This document shows, one piece after another, positions 53,423-61,174 of a stretch of 64,000 bases of DNA. Position numbers and translations under genes: made by a program. Each line of letters begins with the position of its first letter. Within the stretch, counting starts at the first letter, position 1. Source of the DNA: Bacillota bacterium (GTDB taxonomy: Bacteria; Bacillota; UBA4882; UBA8346); NCBI GenBank assembly GCA_023402395.1, contig JAEYGI010000040.1:248001-312000 (forward strand). The letters run 5' to 3'. Under the pieces are notes generated by a model that worked only from the letters and a program-made list of their open reading frames with translations, was not told the origin of the DNA and did not search any database.

Positions 53423-54206
53423 GGATGAAGCGCTGGTGCGCAAGGGGCTGATCCTGACAACTCCTTGGGACGATTATCATTGCGAGGTCGTTGGGGAAGC
53501 AGTCAACGGGCTGGAAGGAGTTGAGAAGATCCTCAAGTTAAAGCCGGATGTCGTCATCACTGACGTCAATATGTCCGGTTTGGACGGGATTGAAATGATC
53601 AAGCGGGTCAGCGCTCAGGTCGATGCCGAGTGGATTATCATTTCCGGCTATAGTGAATTCGAGTATGCCAGACAAGCCGTTAAGCTCGGCGTCAAGGATT
53701 ACTTGATGAAGCCGATCGCTGACGATGATCTGAATCAGGCGCTCCGGCGCGTCTGCGAGGCAGTCAACGAAAAACATAAAATGCAAAACATCCAAGAACG
53801 GGTGGAAAGCCTCGCCGAGAATAAGCTGCTGTTTTTTAAGGAGTATTTTTCCGAAAACGACGCAGGAAACACGGCCAATTATATCAGCCGGGCCATCCGG
53901 TATATCCAGAGCCATTATCAAGAGGATCTGGGAATCAAGGAAGTCGCGGATTTCTTATATATCAGCGAAGGCTATTTGAGCAAGCTCTTTAAAAATGAAA
54001 CCGGCTACACGTTTGGGGATTACCTCACCAATTACCGGATGAAGAAAGCCTGTAAGCTATTGATGGACCCCACGGTCAAAATCTATGAAATCGCGGACCA
54101 AATCGGTTATAAAGATCAACGTTATTTCAGCGTGCTGTTTAAAAAGGTAACCGGCATGTCACCCACAGAATTTAAAGAAAGGACGGTGCGTTCATCTACC
54201 GGATGA
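53400..54206 (+). CDS. YesN-like response regulator with AraC output domain
   Basis: 268 residues. Receiver (VVVVEDEALVRKGLIL, phosphoacceptor Asp in VVITDVNMSGLDG, Lys in DYLMKPI), short linker, AraC double HTH (DLGIKEVADFLYISEGYLSK, IYEIADQIGYKDQRYFSVLF). GAGGAGCGG precedes the ATG inside the kinase gene. Likely activates the ABC/phosphohexomutase operon upstream. Its stop region merges into a degenerate copy of the palindromic element (54201). Confidence 0.94.
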   Translation: MIKVVVVEDEALVRKGLILTTPWDDYHCEVVGEAVNGLEGVEKILKLKPDVVITDVNMSGLDGIEMIKRVSAQVDAEWIIISGYSEFEYARQAVKLGVKDYLMKPIADDDLNQALRRVCEAVNEKHKMQNIQERVESLAENKLLFFKEYFSENDAGNTANYISRAIRYIQSHYQEDLGIKEVADFLYISEGYLSKLFKNETGYTFGDYLTNYRMKKACKLLMDPTVKIYEIADQIGYKDQRYFSVLFKKVTGMSPTEFKERTVRSSTG

Positions 54207-54290
54207 AATAAACCCCTTCATGTCTCATCATGATCGGCTTCAGGGACATGATGCACAGCAGAAATTCCATTTAACTCATCTAGCGCAAAA
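54201..54290. repeat. Degenerate copy of composite-element module B
   Basis: Begins GGATGAAATAAA (as in the 57578 copy) at the end of the response regulator gene, contains the exact CATCATG-14 bases-CATGATG hairpin (54226-54253), and ends GAAATTCCATTTAACTCATC, resembling the module B right arm. The outer inverted repeat has decayed. Confidence 0.65.
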
Positions 54291-54328
54291 TCGGCAGGGA
54301 CAAATTGTAGATAAGGATATAGGTGACC

Positions 54329-54928
54329 ATGATTAAAAACATTATCTTTGATATGGGCAATGTATTGATCGAATTTTTACCGTTGAACTATTTAAATCAA
54401 ATTATTAACGATAAATCGGTGGCGGAAGAAGTTCACCGGGAGCTGTTTTGTAAAAAGGAATGGATGGAGTTGGACCGCGGCGCCATCAGTGAAGAGGAAG
54501 CGCTGGAGTCCGTTTGCGCCAGAATACCCGCTCATCGGGACTATGTGAAACAAGCGATATTCGGGTGGTTTACCGAGATCAAGCCGATCGTGGCAATGTT
54601 TGAGCTGGTAAAGGAAGTGAAGCAAAAGGGCTATCGAGTCTATTTGCTTTCCAATGCCAGCCCCCGGATCTATGAGTACATGGATAAAATACCGGCGTTG
54701 CAGTTTTTTGACGGGTATCTGATCTCGTGCGATATCAAAGTCAATAAGCCGGATCGCGAAATCTACGAATCGTTGTTGCGAAAATACGATCTCATCGCGT
54801 CGGAGTGCATTTTTATTGACGATCTGGCGCCGAACATCGAGGGAGCAAAAGCGGTAGGTCTGGAGGGGTATGTTTTCAAAGGCGCGGCCGATTTGCGGCG
54901 GTACTTTAGCGAGCGGCAGATCTTATAA
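54329..54928 (+). CDS. HAD-superfamily phosphatase (subfamily IA)
   Basis: 199 residues from the ATG (an upstream GTG two codons before is possible). Motif I IIFDMGNVLIEF (DxGxV), motif II LLSNASPR, motif III Lys in KVNKPDREIYESLL, motif IV FIDDLAPNIEGAKAVGL. In motif I the second catalytic Asp of the usual DxD is replaced by Gly (DMG), as in YihX-like sugar phosphatases, where phosphate release still occurs. Likely dephosphorylates a sugar phosphate in the same pathway. Confidence 0.9.
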   Translation: MIKNIIFDMGNVLIEFLPLNYLNQIINDKSVAEEVHRELFCKKEWMELDRGAISEEEALESVCARIPAHRDYVKQAIFGWFTEIKPIVAMFELVKEVKQKGYRVYLLSNASPRIYEYMDKIPALQFFDGYLISCDIKVNKPDREIYESLLRKYDLIASECIFIDDLAPNIEGAKAVGLEGYVFKGAADLRRYFSERQIL

Positions 54929-55033
54929 TATAAAGCGAATTGCCCGGCATGAAGCGCGGGCAATCGCCGGCGCTGGTTTGGCAAGAAAATAGCGTATCAT
55001 GGCTGCTGAAAATAAAACGGCGCTTCCAAGGAA

Positions 55034-55348
55034 TTGACGGGGGAAGACTCCCCTTGTTAGTTCAGTGACTGAAAATGGTCCGGCATTTACTGCCGCAGTT
55101 GGGGGAGTGACCCCCAATTGACAGGCGGAAATTGATCGAATTGGGGGAGCCATTCCCCTAGTTGAGAAAATGGATGAAATAGCAAGGGGAATCACCCCCC
55201 TAACATTGGCGATTCATGCCAGGGGATGGGGAACGATTCCCCCGGTTTGGAAAATTACCGCCATCGTTGTGGGAAGCGTTCCCACTGCTCCTCACAACGA
55301 TGCCATTACTCCGGCCCGGAGCGTGATAGCTGCGGCGGAACGTACCGG
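55034..55348. repeat. 21-bp periodic palindrome array 4 (15 units)
   Basis: Fifteen units of exactly 21 bp with the most varied stems: GGGGGAAGACTCCCC, TTCAGTGACTGAA, GGCATTTACTGCC, GGGGGAGTGACCCCC, GGGGAACGATTCCCC, GTGGGAAGCGTTCCCAC. Sequence identity between units is low but most remain palindromic and the 21-bp phase is kept. This gives the clearest sign that pairing and spacing rather than sequence are conserved. Open frames here are by-products. It fills most of the gap between the HAD and tusA genes. Confidence 0.9.
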
Positions 55349-55491
55349 GGCCACATCAAAAGTTGTCCGGCATGAGCCGGAAACCTCCTCAAAAACTCTC
55401 CTTGTTTTTTTTGAAGGAATTTTCCCACTGACTCCGAAGGGATCTTAAAAGTCCAAAAGCAGCGGCACGCCGGGGCCAAGGAGGCGATACG

Positions 55492-55710
55492 GTGAAGCAA
55501 CTGGATTGCATGGGGGAGTTCTGTCCCGTTCCAACCTTAAAAACACTGGAGCGGGTGGCGCGCTTGGATTCCGGGGAGACGCTCAGCGTCCTGGTGGATC
55601 ATAGTTGCGCCTTGGAGAATATCCGGGAAGCCTTACGCAACCAGGTCCAACGTTTTGAAGTGACGGAGGTGGCCAACGGGATCTGGGAGATCCAGATCAC
55701 CAAACGGTGA
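55492..55710 (+). CDS. TusA/SirA-like sulfur carrier protein, copy 1
   Basis: 72 residues, GTG start with AAGGAGG upstream. LDCMGEFCPVPTLKTLERV with the conserved Cys in CPVP that carries persulfide sulfur, and VLVDHSCALENIREAL. Convergent with the LysR gene, 11 bases apart. TusA-like proteins next to YeeE/YedE transporters are also called YedF and have been connected with selenium as well as sulfur. Confidence 0.93.
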   Translation: MKQLDCMGEFCPVPTLKTLERVARLDSGETLSVLVDHSCALENIREALRNQVQRFEVTEVANGIWEIQITKR

Positions 55711-55721
55711 ACCGGCCGCGC

Positions 55722-56618
55722 TCAGCAGAAACTTTTGCCGCCCCCGGTCTTGATGAATTGAATGAATTCGCGGGCCTGCCCCGAGGGATCGGTATCTTTC
55801 CGCCAAACCATCGAAAAGGAGATCGCCAGGGTCGCGTCGAGGAGGGGCACGGCTTTCAATTCGCCGGAGAACAGTTCCTTTTTAATCGCCAGATACGGCA
55901 GGAACGAGAGGCCGTGGCCGGAGATGACCGCCGACTTGACACTCTCCAGCCCGTCGAGCTCCAAAAAGGGTTTGATCTTAGTTACATCCAGGTTGTGCGC
56001 TGCCAGGCCTTTCTGCAGCGACCGGCGGATATCGCAGGTCTCGGGGGTCAGCACCAGCGGCAGGTTGGGAAGGTCGATCAGCCGCGCCGCCGGGACGGCA
56101 CGATCCGGCGCAGCGGCTAGAATCAGCTCCGAAGTCAGCACCTGATGGGTGGCGAAGTCTGGCTGCTTGGGGATGCCTTCCAGAAAACCGACTTGCAACG
56201 TATGATCCCGCAGTTCGGTAACGATCAGATCCGAAGTCAGACTTTGGACCGAGACCCGGATCTGGGGGAACTGTTGTTTGAACAGATACAGCGCGCACGG
56301 CAACGCGTACTGGCCAATGGCCGGGCAGGTCCCGACCTGCAAGGCGGCGTGTTCGTCGGCGGAAATGGTTTTCAAATCGCGCTGCAGATTATCCCATAAT
56401 GTTAAAAAGCTTTGCGCATATGAATAGAATAGCTTGCCTTGTTCCGTCAATTGGACGCCCCGGTTGCTCCGGATCAACAACTGGCATCCCAGCGAGGTCT
56501 CCAGGTTTTGCAGTTGCATGCTGACAGCCGGCTGGGTCAGGTGGAGCGTATCGGCGGCCTTGGAGATGCTGGAGGCTTGAACGGTCTCGATGAATGCTTT
56601 CAGGTTGACGATGTTCAC
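55722..56618 (-). CDS. LysR family regulator
   Basis: 298 residues. HTH (MNIVNLKAFIETVQASSISK, AADTLHLTQPAVSMQLQNLE) and type 2 binding-protein effector domain (LQVGTCPAIGQYALPCALYL, LPLVLTPETCDIRR). Divergent from the YeeE gene at 56901 and probably its regulator, with a T-N11-A operator candidate between them. CysB/CysL-like role in sulfur metabolism by context. Confidence 0.93.
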   Translation of the reverse strand: MNIVNLKAFIETVQASSISKAADTLHLTQPAVSMQLQNLETSLGCQLLIRSNRGVQLTEQGKLFYSYAQSFLTLWDNLQRDLKTISADEHAALQVGTCPAIGQYALPCALYLFKQQFPQIRVSVQSLTSDLIVTELRDHTLQVGFLEGIPKQPDFATHQVLTSELILAAAPDRAVPAARLIDLPNLPLVLTPETCDIRRSLQKGLAAHNLDVTKIKPFLELDGLESVKSAVISGHGLSFLPYLAIKKELFSGELKAVPLLDATLAISFSMVWRKDTDPSGQAREFIQFIKTGGGKSFC

Positions 56619-56710
56619 GGCCGACTCCTCTTTATTTTCGTTTTGACGGTTCCGGTGATTATACTTAATAAAATTCGAATTCCGGGGCGGTTATCCTGCC
56701 GCCGGCTATC

Positions 56711-56785
56711 TAGGATGAAGTAAATTTCTCAACTAAATTTGCATTCCTAAAGCCGAATGCAAATGGCATCAAATCGGAAAATTTC
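56711..56785. repeat. Composite-element module A, truncated copy
   Basis: Left end TAGGATGAAGTAAATT identical to copy 1 and inner hairpin ATTTGCATTC-8 bases-GAATGCAAAT identical to copy 2; the right terminal repeat has been lost. Same orientation as the 57578 copy, so the YeeE gene is flanked by direct copies. Confidence 0.85.
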
Positions 56786-56811
56786 CGAAATCAAAGAAAG
56801 ATTTATGTTTC

Positions 56812-56826
56812 ATAACGAAAACTTAT
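56812..56826. promoter_or_regulatory. LysR-type operator candidate
   Basis: ATAA-7 bases-TTAT (T-N11-A), about 25 bases upstream of a TATAAT (56851-56856) that is the likely -10 of the YeeE gene. Matches the general LysR consensus. Confidence 0.55.
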
Positions 56827-56900
56827 TATCGCTGCGATTCGGGTTGGACGTATAATGAGAATGTAATGTTTGTGAAAATTCGAACAAAGGAGGGGCGGGT

Positions 56901-57575
56901 ATGAATGAGACTGTTCCGGTTTCGCGGGAAACCGGGATCAAACGTAGCGCCAAGAAGCGGAAAAATCAGCTTCCGGTGGCGCTGGCCGTTTTGGCGCTCG
57001 TCATCGGGTTTGCGGCGCTTTTGGGCGGCATGGCCCCGGGATTGGCCGTGGCCTGGATCTTCGGCATCGGCTTCGGGGTGGTGTTGCAAAAGTCCAGGTT
57101 CTGTTTTACGGCGGCGTTCCGGGATCCGGTTTTGACCGGGGGAACTTCGCTTTCCAAAGCGGTGCTGCTGGCGATCGGCATTGCCCTGGTCGGTTTCGCG
57201 GCGATTCAATTTTTTACCACGCAAGGCGGCAAGGGGATTCCGGGAGCGGTCAATCCGGCCGGAATTCATGTGGCCATCGGCGCGACCATGTTTGGGATCG
57301 GCGCGGTCATCTCCGGCGGGTGCGCCTCCGGAACCCTGATGCGGGTCGGCGAAGGCTTTATGATGCAATGGCTGTCGCTGGTCTTTTTCGTTGTAGGCAG
57401 CCTGTGGGGAGCGCGGGATTTCGGATGGTGGACGCAGGCTGTAATCAGTGCCTCTCCCAAAATCCATCTGCCCTCAGTGCTGGGCTGGCCGATGGCGATC
57501 GTTCTGCAATTGGCGGTTCTGGTTGGCCTCTATTTCCTGGCCGACCGATGGGGGAAGCGGAAGAGCAATGGATAG
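56901..57575 (+). CDS. YeeE/YedE family transporter half, with first Cys motif (TsuA-like)
   Basis: 224 residues, about five or six membrane segments, N-terminal basic tail. Motifs GVVLQKSRFCFTAAFRDP (Cys in the first conserved motif) and GGCASGTLMRVGEGF (second). These Cys residues in the TsuA thiosulfate transporter relay the substrate. Length is about half to two thirds of full TsuA; the partner half is probably the 176-residue protein at 58227. AAAGGAGG precedes the ATG. Confidence 0.9.
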   Translation: MNETVPVSRETGIKRSAKKRKNQLPVALAVLALVIGFAALLGGMAPGLAVAWIFGIGFGVVLQKSRFCFTAAFRDPVLTGGTSLSKAVLLAIGIALVGFAAIQFFTTQGGKGIPGAVNPAGIHVAIGATMFGIGAVISGGCASGTLMRVGEGFMMQWLSLVFFVVGSLWGARDFGWWTQAVISASPKIHLPSVLGWPMAIVLQLAVLVGLYFLADRWGKRKSNG

Positions 57576-57577
57576 AT

Positions 57578-57754
57578 TAGGATGAAATAAATCTCTTAAC
57601 TGGATTTGCATTCCTAAAGCCGAATGCAAATGAAATTAAATCGGAATTTATTTCATCCTATTACAGTTGAAATAAGTTGAATTAAATTCATTAATTTGTC
57701 CATCATGGGAGGTTTACGGGACATGATGCATCCTGAAAATTTAATTCAACTTAT
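57578..57754. repeat. Composite palindromic element, full copy 2 (inverted)
   Basis: Module A (57578-57660): 15-bp ends TAGGATGAAATAAAT and complement, inner ATTTGCATTC/GAATGCAAAT with an 8-base loop. Linker TTACAGTTGAA (57661-57671). Module B (57672-57754): perfect 17-bp ends ATAAGTTGAATTAAATT and complement, inner CATCATG-14 bases-CATGATG. Reverse-complement of the copy at 11454-11637. The remaining bases to the next gene (57755-57988) show no feature. Confidence 0.9.
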
Positions 57755-57988
57755 ATAGATGCTGGTGGTTGATTTGAGAAAGTTGGTTCTTAGTTGGTAA
57801 TCGGCAGTGATTGGTACTCGTTTGTGCTTTTAGTTTTACTTTATGGGCATAATCGTTCAAAAAATCACAATCTTCAAATATACATTCAGAACCAGTAAAT
57901 TAACGAGAAACAATTGAAAGCCAAGTGGCCAAGGACCATCAACCAATACCAAGAACGACGAACAAATAAAAACGGGGAGTGTTGCATA

Positions 57989-58216
57989 ATGGCTGAATTG
58001 CGTCTCGATTGTCTCGGCGAGGCTTGTCCGGTGCCGTTGTTGAAGACCCAAAAGAAAATGGCGGAATTGAAAGTCGGCGATGTACTGGTGGTGGAGATCG
58101 ACCACAGCTGCGCCATGAAGAACGTGCCGGAATGGGCCCGCAAGGAAGGGCACAACGTTGAGATTGAAGAGGTCGGGGACGGCGAGTGGGAAGTCTTTAT
58201 CGAAAAAACGAAATGA
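57989..58216 (+). CDS. TusA/SirA-like sulfur carrier protein, copy 2
   Basis: 75 residues from the ATG after GGGGAG. RLDCLGEACPVPLLKTQKKM with Cys13 in CPVP, and VVEIDHSCAMKNVPEWARKE. Start chosen because family members begin at this point; the longer frame upstream has no site. First gene of the tusA-yeeE-trxB-like operon. Confidence 0.94.
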   Translation: MAELRLDCLGEACPVPLLKTQKKMAELKVGDVLVVEIDHSCAMKNVPEWARKEGHNVEIEEVGDGEWEVFIEKTK

Positions 58217-58226
58217 GGGACTGACG

Positions 58227-58757
58227 ATGAATCTGTCGGAGAATAAGATCTTTAAATCCGTAGTCAAGGATTCCTGGTCCTATACCACCGGCGCCGTATT
58301 GCTGGCTTTGTTGAATATCACGCTCTTCGCGGTTTCCAAGATCCCGTGGGGAGTCACCACGCCCTTCTCTTACTGGGGAGCGTGGATTGCTAAAACCTTT
58401 GGGGTCCATGTGGAGAAATGGTTCTATTTCGCCGGACCGCATAAAAGCGCGTTGAAGCTGACCTTTCTGACCCACGAGGGAACGCTGATGAACCTCGGGA
58501 TTATCGTCGGCGCGCTGCTGGCTTCACTGGCCGCTTCCCAGTTCAAGATCAAGAAGATCAAGTCCGGCGCGCAAGTAGTGGCGGCCATCAGCGGCGGATT
58601 GCTAATGGGCTACGGTGCCCGGCTGGCGTTCGGTTGCAACATCGGCGCCCTATTCAGCGGGATCGCCTCCTCGTCGTTGCATGGCTGGCTGTTTATGATT
58701 TTTATGTTCGCGGGGGCGTGGATCGGCAGCAAACTGCTGGTCAAATACTTCATGTAG
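58227..58757 (+). CDS. YeeE/YedE family transporter, second half
   Basis: 176 residues, about four membrane segments, with LMGYGARLAFGCNIGALFSG containing the conserved Cys of the second YeeE repeat. Starts 10 bases after tusA. Together with the 224-residue protein it would make a full TsuA/PmpA-PmpB-like two-part channel for thiosulfate or a related sulfur (or selenium) species. Confidence 0.9.
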   Translation: MNLSENKIFKSVVKDSWSYTTGAVLLALLNITLFAVSKIPWGVTTPFSYWGAWIAKTFGVHVEKWFYFAGPHKSALKLTFLTHEGTLMNLGIIVGALLASLAASQFKIKKIKSGAQVVAAISGGLLMGYGARLAFGCNIGALFSGIASSSLHGWLFMIFMFAGAWIGSKLLVKYFM

Positions 58758-58767
58758 CGGAGGAGTC

Positions 58768-60015
58768 ATGGAAAAGAAGGTTTTGGACTATGACGTGGTG
58801 ATCATCGGCGGCGGAGCCTCCGGTCTGACCGCCGGCATCTATTGCGGCCGGGCCCGGCTGAAGACGGTGCTGATCGAAAAATCGTTGGTCGGAGGATTGG
58901 CGACCTATACCAATGAGATCGAAAACTACCCCGGCTTCCCTGAGCCCCTGGAAGGGACGGCCTTGATGCAACTTTTCGAGAAACAGGCCAAACGGCTGGG
59001 CGTGGAGTTCAAACTGACTGATGTTAAGGGTTTGAAGGTGGGCGAGGACGGCCGGAAGATCGTCGAGACCTTCCGCGCCGACTACCGGGCCAAAGCGGTG
59101 ATTATCGCTACCGGCGGCAAGCCTCGCCTGACCGGGGCTAAAAACGAGGAAGCCTTCCTCTATGACAAGGGGATCTCCTTCTGCGCCACCTGTGACGCAG
59201 CCTATTATACCGACAAGGTGGTTCTGATGGTCGGCAGCGGCGACGCGGCCATCGAAGAGGGAATGTTTCTGACCAAATTCGCCAAAAAGGTGATTGTCTC
59301 GGTCATCCACGACCAAGGAATCCTCGACGCCAACAAGATCGCCCAGGAACAGGCCTTTGCCAACCCAAAGATGGAGTTCATCTGGAACACCATGGTCGAC
59401 GAGTTTAGGGGCGGAGAGCGGCTGAGCCAGGTCAATCTGAAGAACACCAAGACCGGCGCGATCATTGAAGTCCCGGTCGACGGTTGCTTCCTGTTCATCG
59501 GTTATCTGCCGAATACCGAGATCTTCCGGGGGTTGATCACCATGAACGAACGGGGATACATCAAAACCAATGATCTGATGGAGACCAATCTGGAAGGGGT
59601 GTACGCCGTCGGCGACGTTCGCGAGAAATGTCTCCGGCAGGTCTCGACCGCCGTGGGTGACGGAGCGGTGGCGGCGGTAGCGACCGAACGTTATCTGGCC
59701 GAGACTGAATATTACCATCAAGTGCTGGACGGAGACCGGCCGTCGCTTCTTTATATCTGGGAGCCGACCAATGCCGGTTGCCGCGATCTGCTCCCCGCAG
59801 TGGAGCGGTTGCAATGCCAATACGGTTCGGAACTCAATGTCTCCAAGATCGACGTCTACAAATCAGCCGCCCTGGTGGAGAAGGTATGCAAAGAAGTGCC
59901 GAAGACGCTGCCGGCGGTGGTTATGTTGAAGAATGGGCAGCCGGTGGATACCGTCTGCGAGGGGCTATCGGCGGAAGTTCTGGATTCCTGCGCCCGGCGC
60001 CTGGTCAACGTTTAA
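58768..60015 (+). CDS. Thioredoxin reductase fused to an atypical thioredoxin domain
   Basis: 415 residues. Residues 1-310 are a thioredoxin-reductase-type flavoprotein: FAD motif IIGGGASGLTAGIYCGRA, redox Cys139-x-x-Cys142 (FCATCDAAYY), NADPH motif MVGSGDAAIEEG, C-terminal FAD motif VYAVGDVRE. Residues 320-415 are a thioredoxin fold: the classical W-C-G-P-C motif is replaced by EPTNAGCRD, leaving a single Cys338 (Asn335 in place of the first Cys). Downstream of TusA and YeeE. I infer that it reduces a persulfide carried by TusA or the rhodanese rather than ordinary disulfides. Confidence 0.92.
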   Translation: MEKKVLDYDVVIIGGGASGLTAGIYCGRARLKTVLIEKSLVGGLATYTNEIENYPGFPEPLEGTALMQLFEKQAKRLGVEFKLTDVKGLKVGEDGRKIVETFRADYRAKAVIIATGGKPRLTGAKNEEAFLYDKGISFCATCDAAYYTDKVVLMVGSGDAAIEEGMFLTKFAKKVIVSVIHDQGILDANKIAQEQAFANPKMEFIWNTMVDEFRGGERLSQVNLKNTKTGAIIEVPVDGCFLFIGYLPNTEIFRGLITMNERGYIKTNDLMETNLEGVYAVGDVREKCLRQVSTAVGDGAVAAVATERYLAETEYYHQVLDGDRPSLLYIWEPTNAGCRDLLPAVERLQCQYGSELNVSKIDVYKSAALVEKVCKEVPKTLPAVVMLKNGQPVDTVCEGLSAEVLDSCARRLVNV

Positions 60016-60083
60016 GCCGGGCCTGTCATAGCGGAAGCTTATGCAGTATAAGTAAAACAAATGGTGTCTTCTACCGAATTTAT

Positions 60084-60092
60084 TGGTATAAT
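60084..60092 (+). promoter_or_regulatory. Extended -10 promoter of the rhodanese gene
   Basis: TG-G-TATAAT with no good -35. It lies 75 bases before the start codon, so the rhodanese gene is probably read separately as well. Confidence 0.6.
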
Positions 60093-60166
60093 CGAATTGT
60101 GAAAAAAAGAACAATTGTGTCCGATATTGTGAAACAGATAACAAATACAATAAGGGAGGTAATTTA

Positions 60167-61063
60167 ATGAAACGTTCCATCGTTCCCTGGCTGGCTTTAA
60201 TGGTGATTCTGACTCTGGCGGCCGGGCTCTCAGTCTCTTTGGCGGCGGATCCGGTGAAAGACGCGGTTAATGCCTATTTCGCCAACATGGCGGCCGATAT
60301 CTACAAGATCGGCGAGAAGGAATTCGTGACCAAAGTCAAAGCGGGTGAGCCCATGTTCATCCTGGACATCCGGCAGGCGGACGTCTATGCCAAAGGCCAC
60401 ATTAAAGGCGCGGTCAATGCGGCGTGGGGGACCGCCATCAGCGATAACCTGGAGAAGTTACCCAAGGACAAAACGATTATGGTGTATTGCTATACCGGCC
60501 AGACCGCCGGCCAAACCGTGGCACTGCTGAATATGGCCGGATTTGACGCCAAGTCGGTGAATCTCGGTTGGGATTTCGGCATCTCCAAGGTCGAGGGCGT
60601 CGCCGCGGTCACCGAGACCAAAGCTAATGATTTTCCGAAAACCGCAACTAAGGTCAATCAAGATATCAAAGCGGCCATCGATGACTATTACAAAGGCCTC
60701 GACAAAGTGAAAGGCACCACCTGGGCCAGCTATAAGGTCAGCGAGGCGGATGCCAAGGCTCTCCTCGATAAGAAAGATCCGTCCGTAATCTTCCTCTCGG
60801 TCCGGCGAGCCGACGATTTTGCCAAGGGCCATATTGAAGGCGCGATTAACATTCCGTTTGGAAAGGGAATGGAGCAGAAGTTCAATACGCTTCCCAAGGA
60901 CAAAAAGATTATCGTCTATTGCTATACCGGCCAAACCGCCGGCCAAACCGTCGCCGGTCTCCGCATGCTCGGCTATGACGCGGTTTCGCTGAACGGCGGC
61001 ACCGGAATGCCGACCAATGCTCCCCAGGGCTGGGTCAATAAAGGCTATCCGCTGGTTAAATAA
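60167..61063 (+). CDS. Exported double rhodanese-domain sulfurtransferase
   Basis: 298 residues. Signal peptide 1-26 ending VSLA. Two rhodanese domains with near-identical active sites: Cys108 and Cys252, both in YCYTGQTAGQTVA. Both loops start with the catalytic Cys, so both are predicted active, unlike most tandem rhodaneses, where one domain is inactive. The 6-residue loop CYTGQTA fits sulfur substrates such as thiosulfate. Outside the cytoplasmic membrane, it may deliver sulfur to the YeeE importer. GGGAGG precedes the ATG. Confidence 0.94.
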   Translation: MKRSIVPWLALMVILTLAAGLSVSLAADPVKDAVNAYFANMAADIYKIGEKEFVTKVKAGEPMFILDIRQADVYAKGHIKGAVNAAWGTAISDNLEKLPKDKTIMVYCYTGQTAGQTVALLNMAGFDAKSVNLGWDFGISKVEGVAAVTETKANDFPKTATKVNQDIKAAIDDYYKGLDKVKGTTWASYKVSEADAKALLDKKDPSVIFLSVRRADDFAKGHIEGAINIPFGKGMEQKFNTLPKDKKIIVYCYTGQTAGQTVAGLRMLGYDAVSLNGGTGMPTNAPQGWVNKGYPLVK

Positions 61064-61093
61064 TAATCCTTGCCGTTTTGGTTACGGACCGGT

Positions 61094-61129
61094 AAAATAA
61101 TCCCAGACTTCGGGCTGGGATTATTTTTT
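61094..61129 (+). terminator. Terminator after the rhodanese gene
   Basis: A stem of at least 12 bp (AAATAATCCCAG and complement), an 8-base loop and six T. Confidence 0.93.
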
Positions 61130-61174
61130 GAAACAGCCAATGTCTACCTAATAACCAAGGAAACGTGGTGGAGG

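Noticed and set aside
54929..55491. tRNA or rRNA gene in the gap before tusA
   Set aside because: No cloverleaf or conserved T-arm sequence; the region is filled by the palindromic array. I saw no tRNA elsewhere in the window either.
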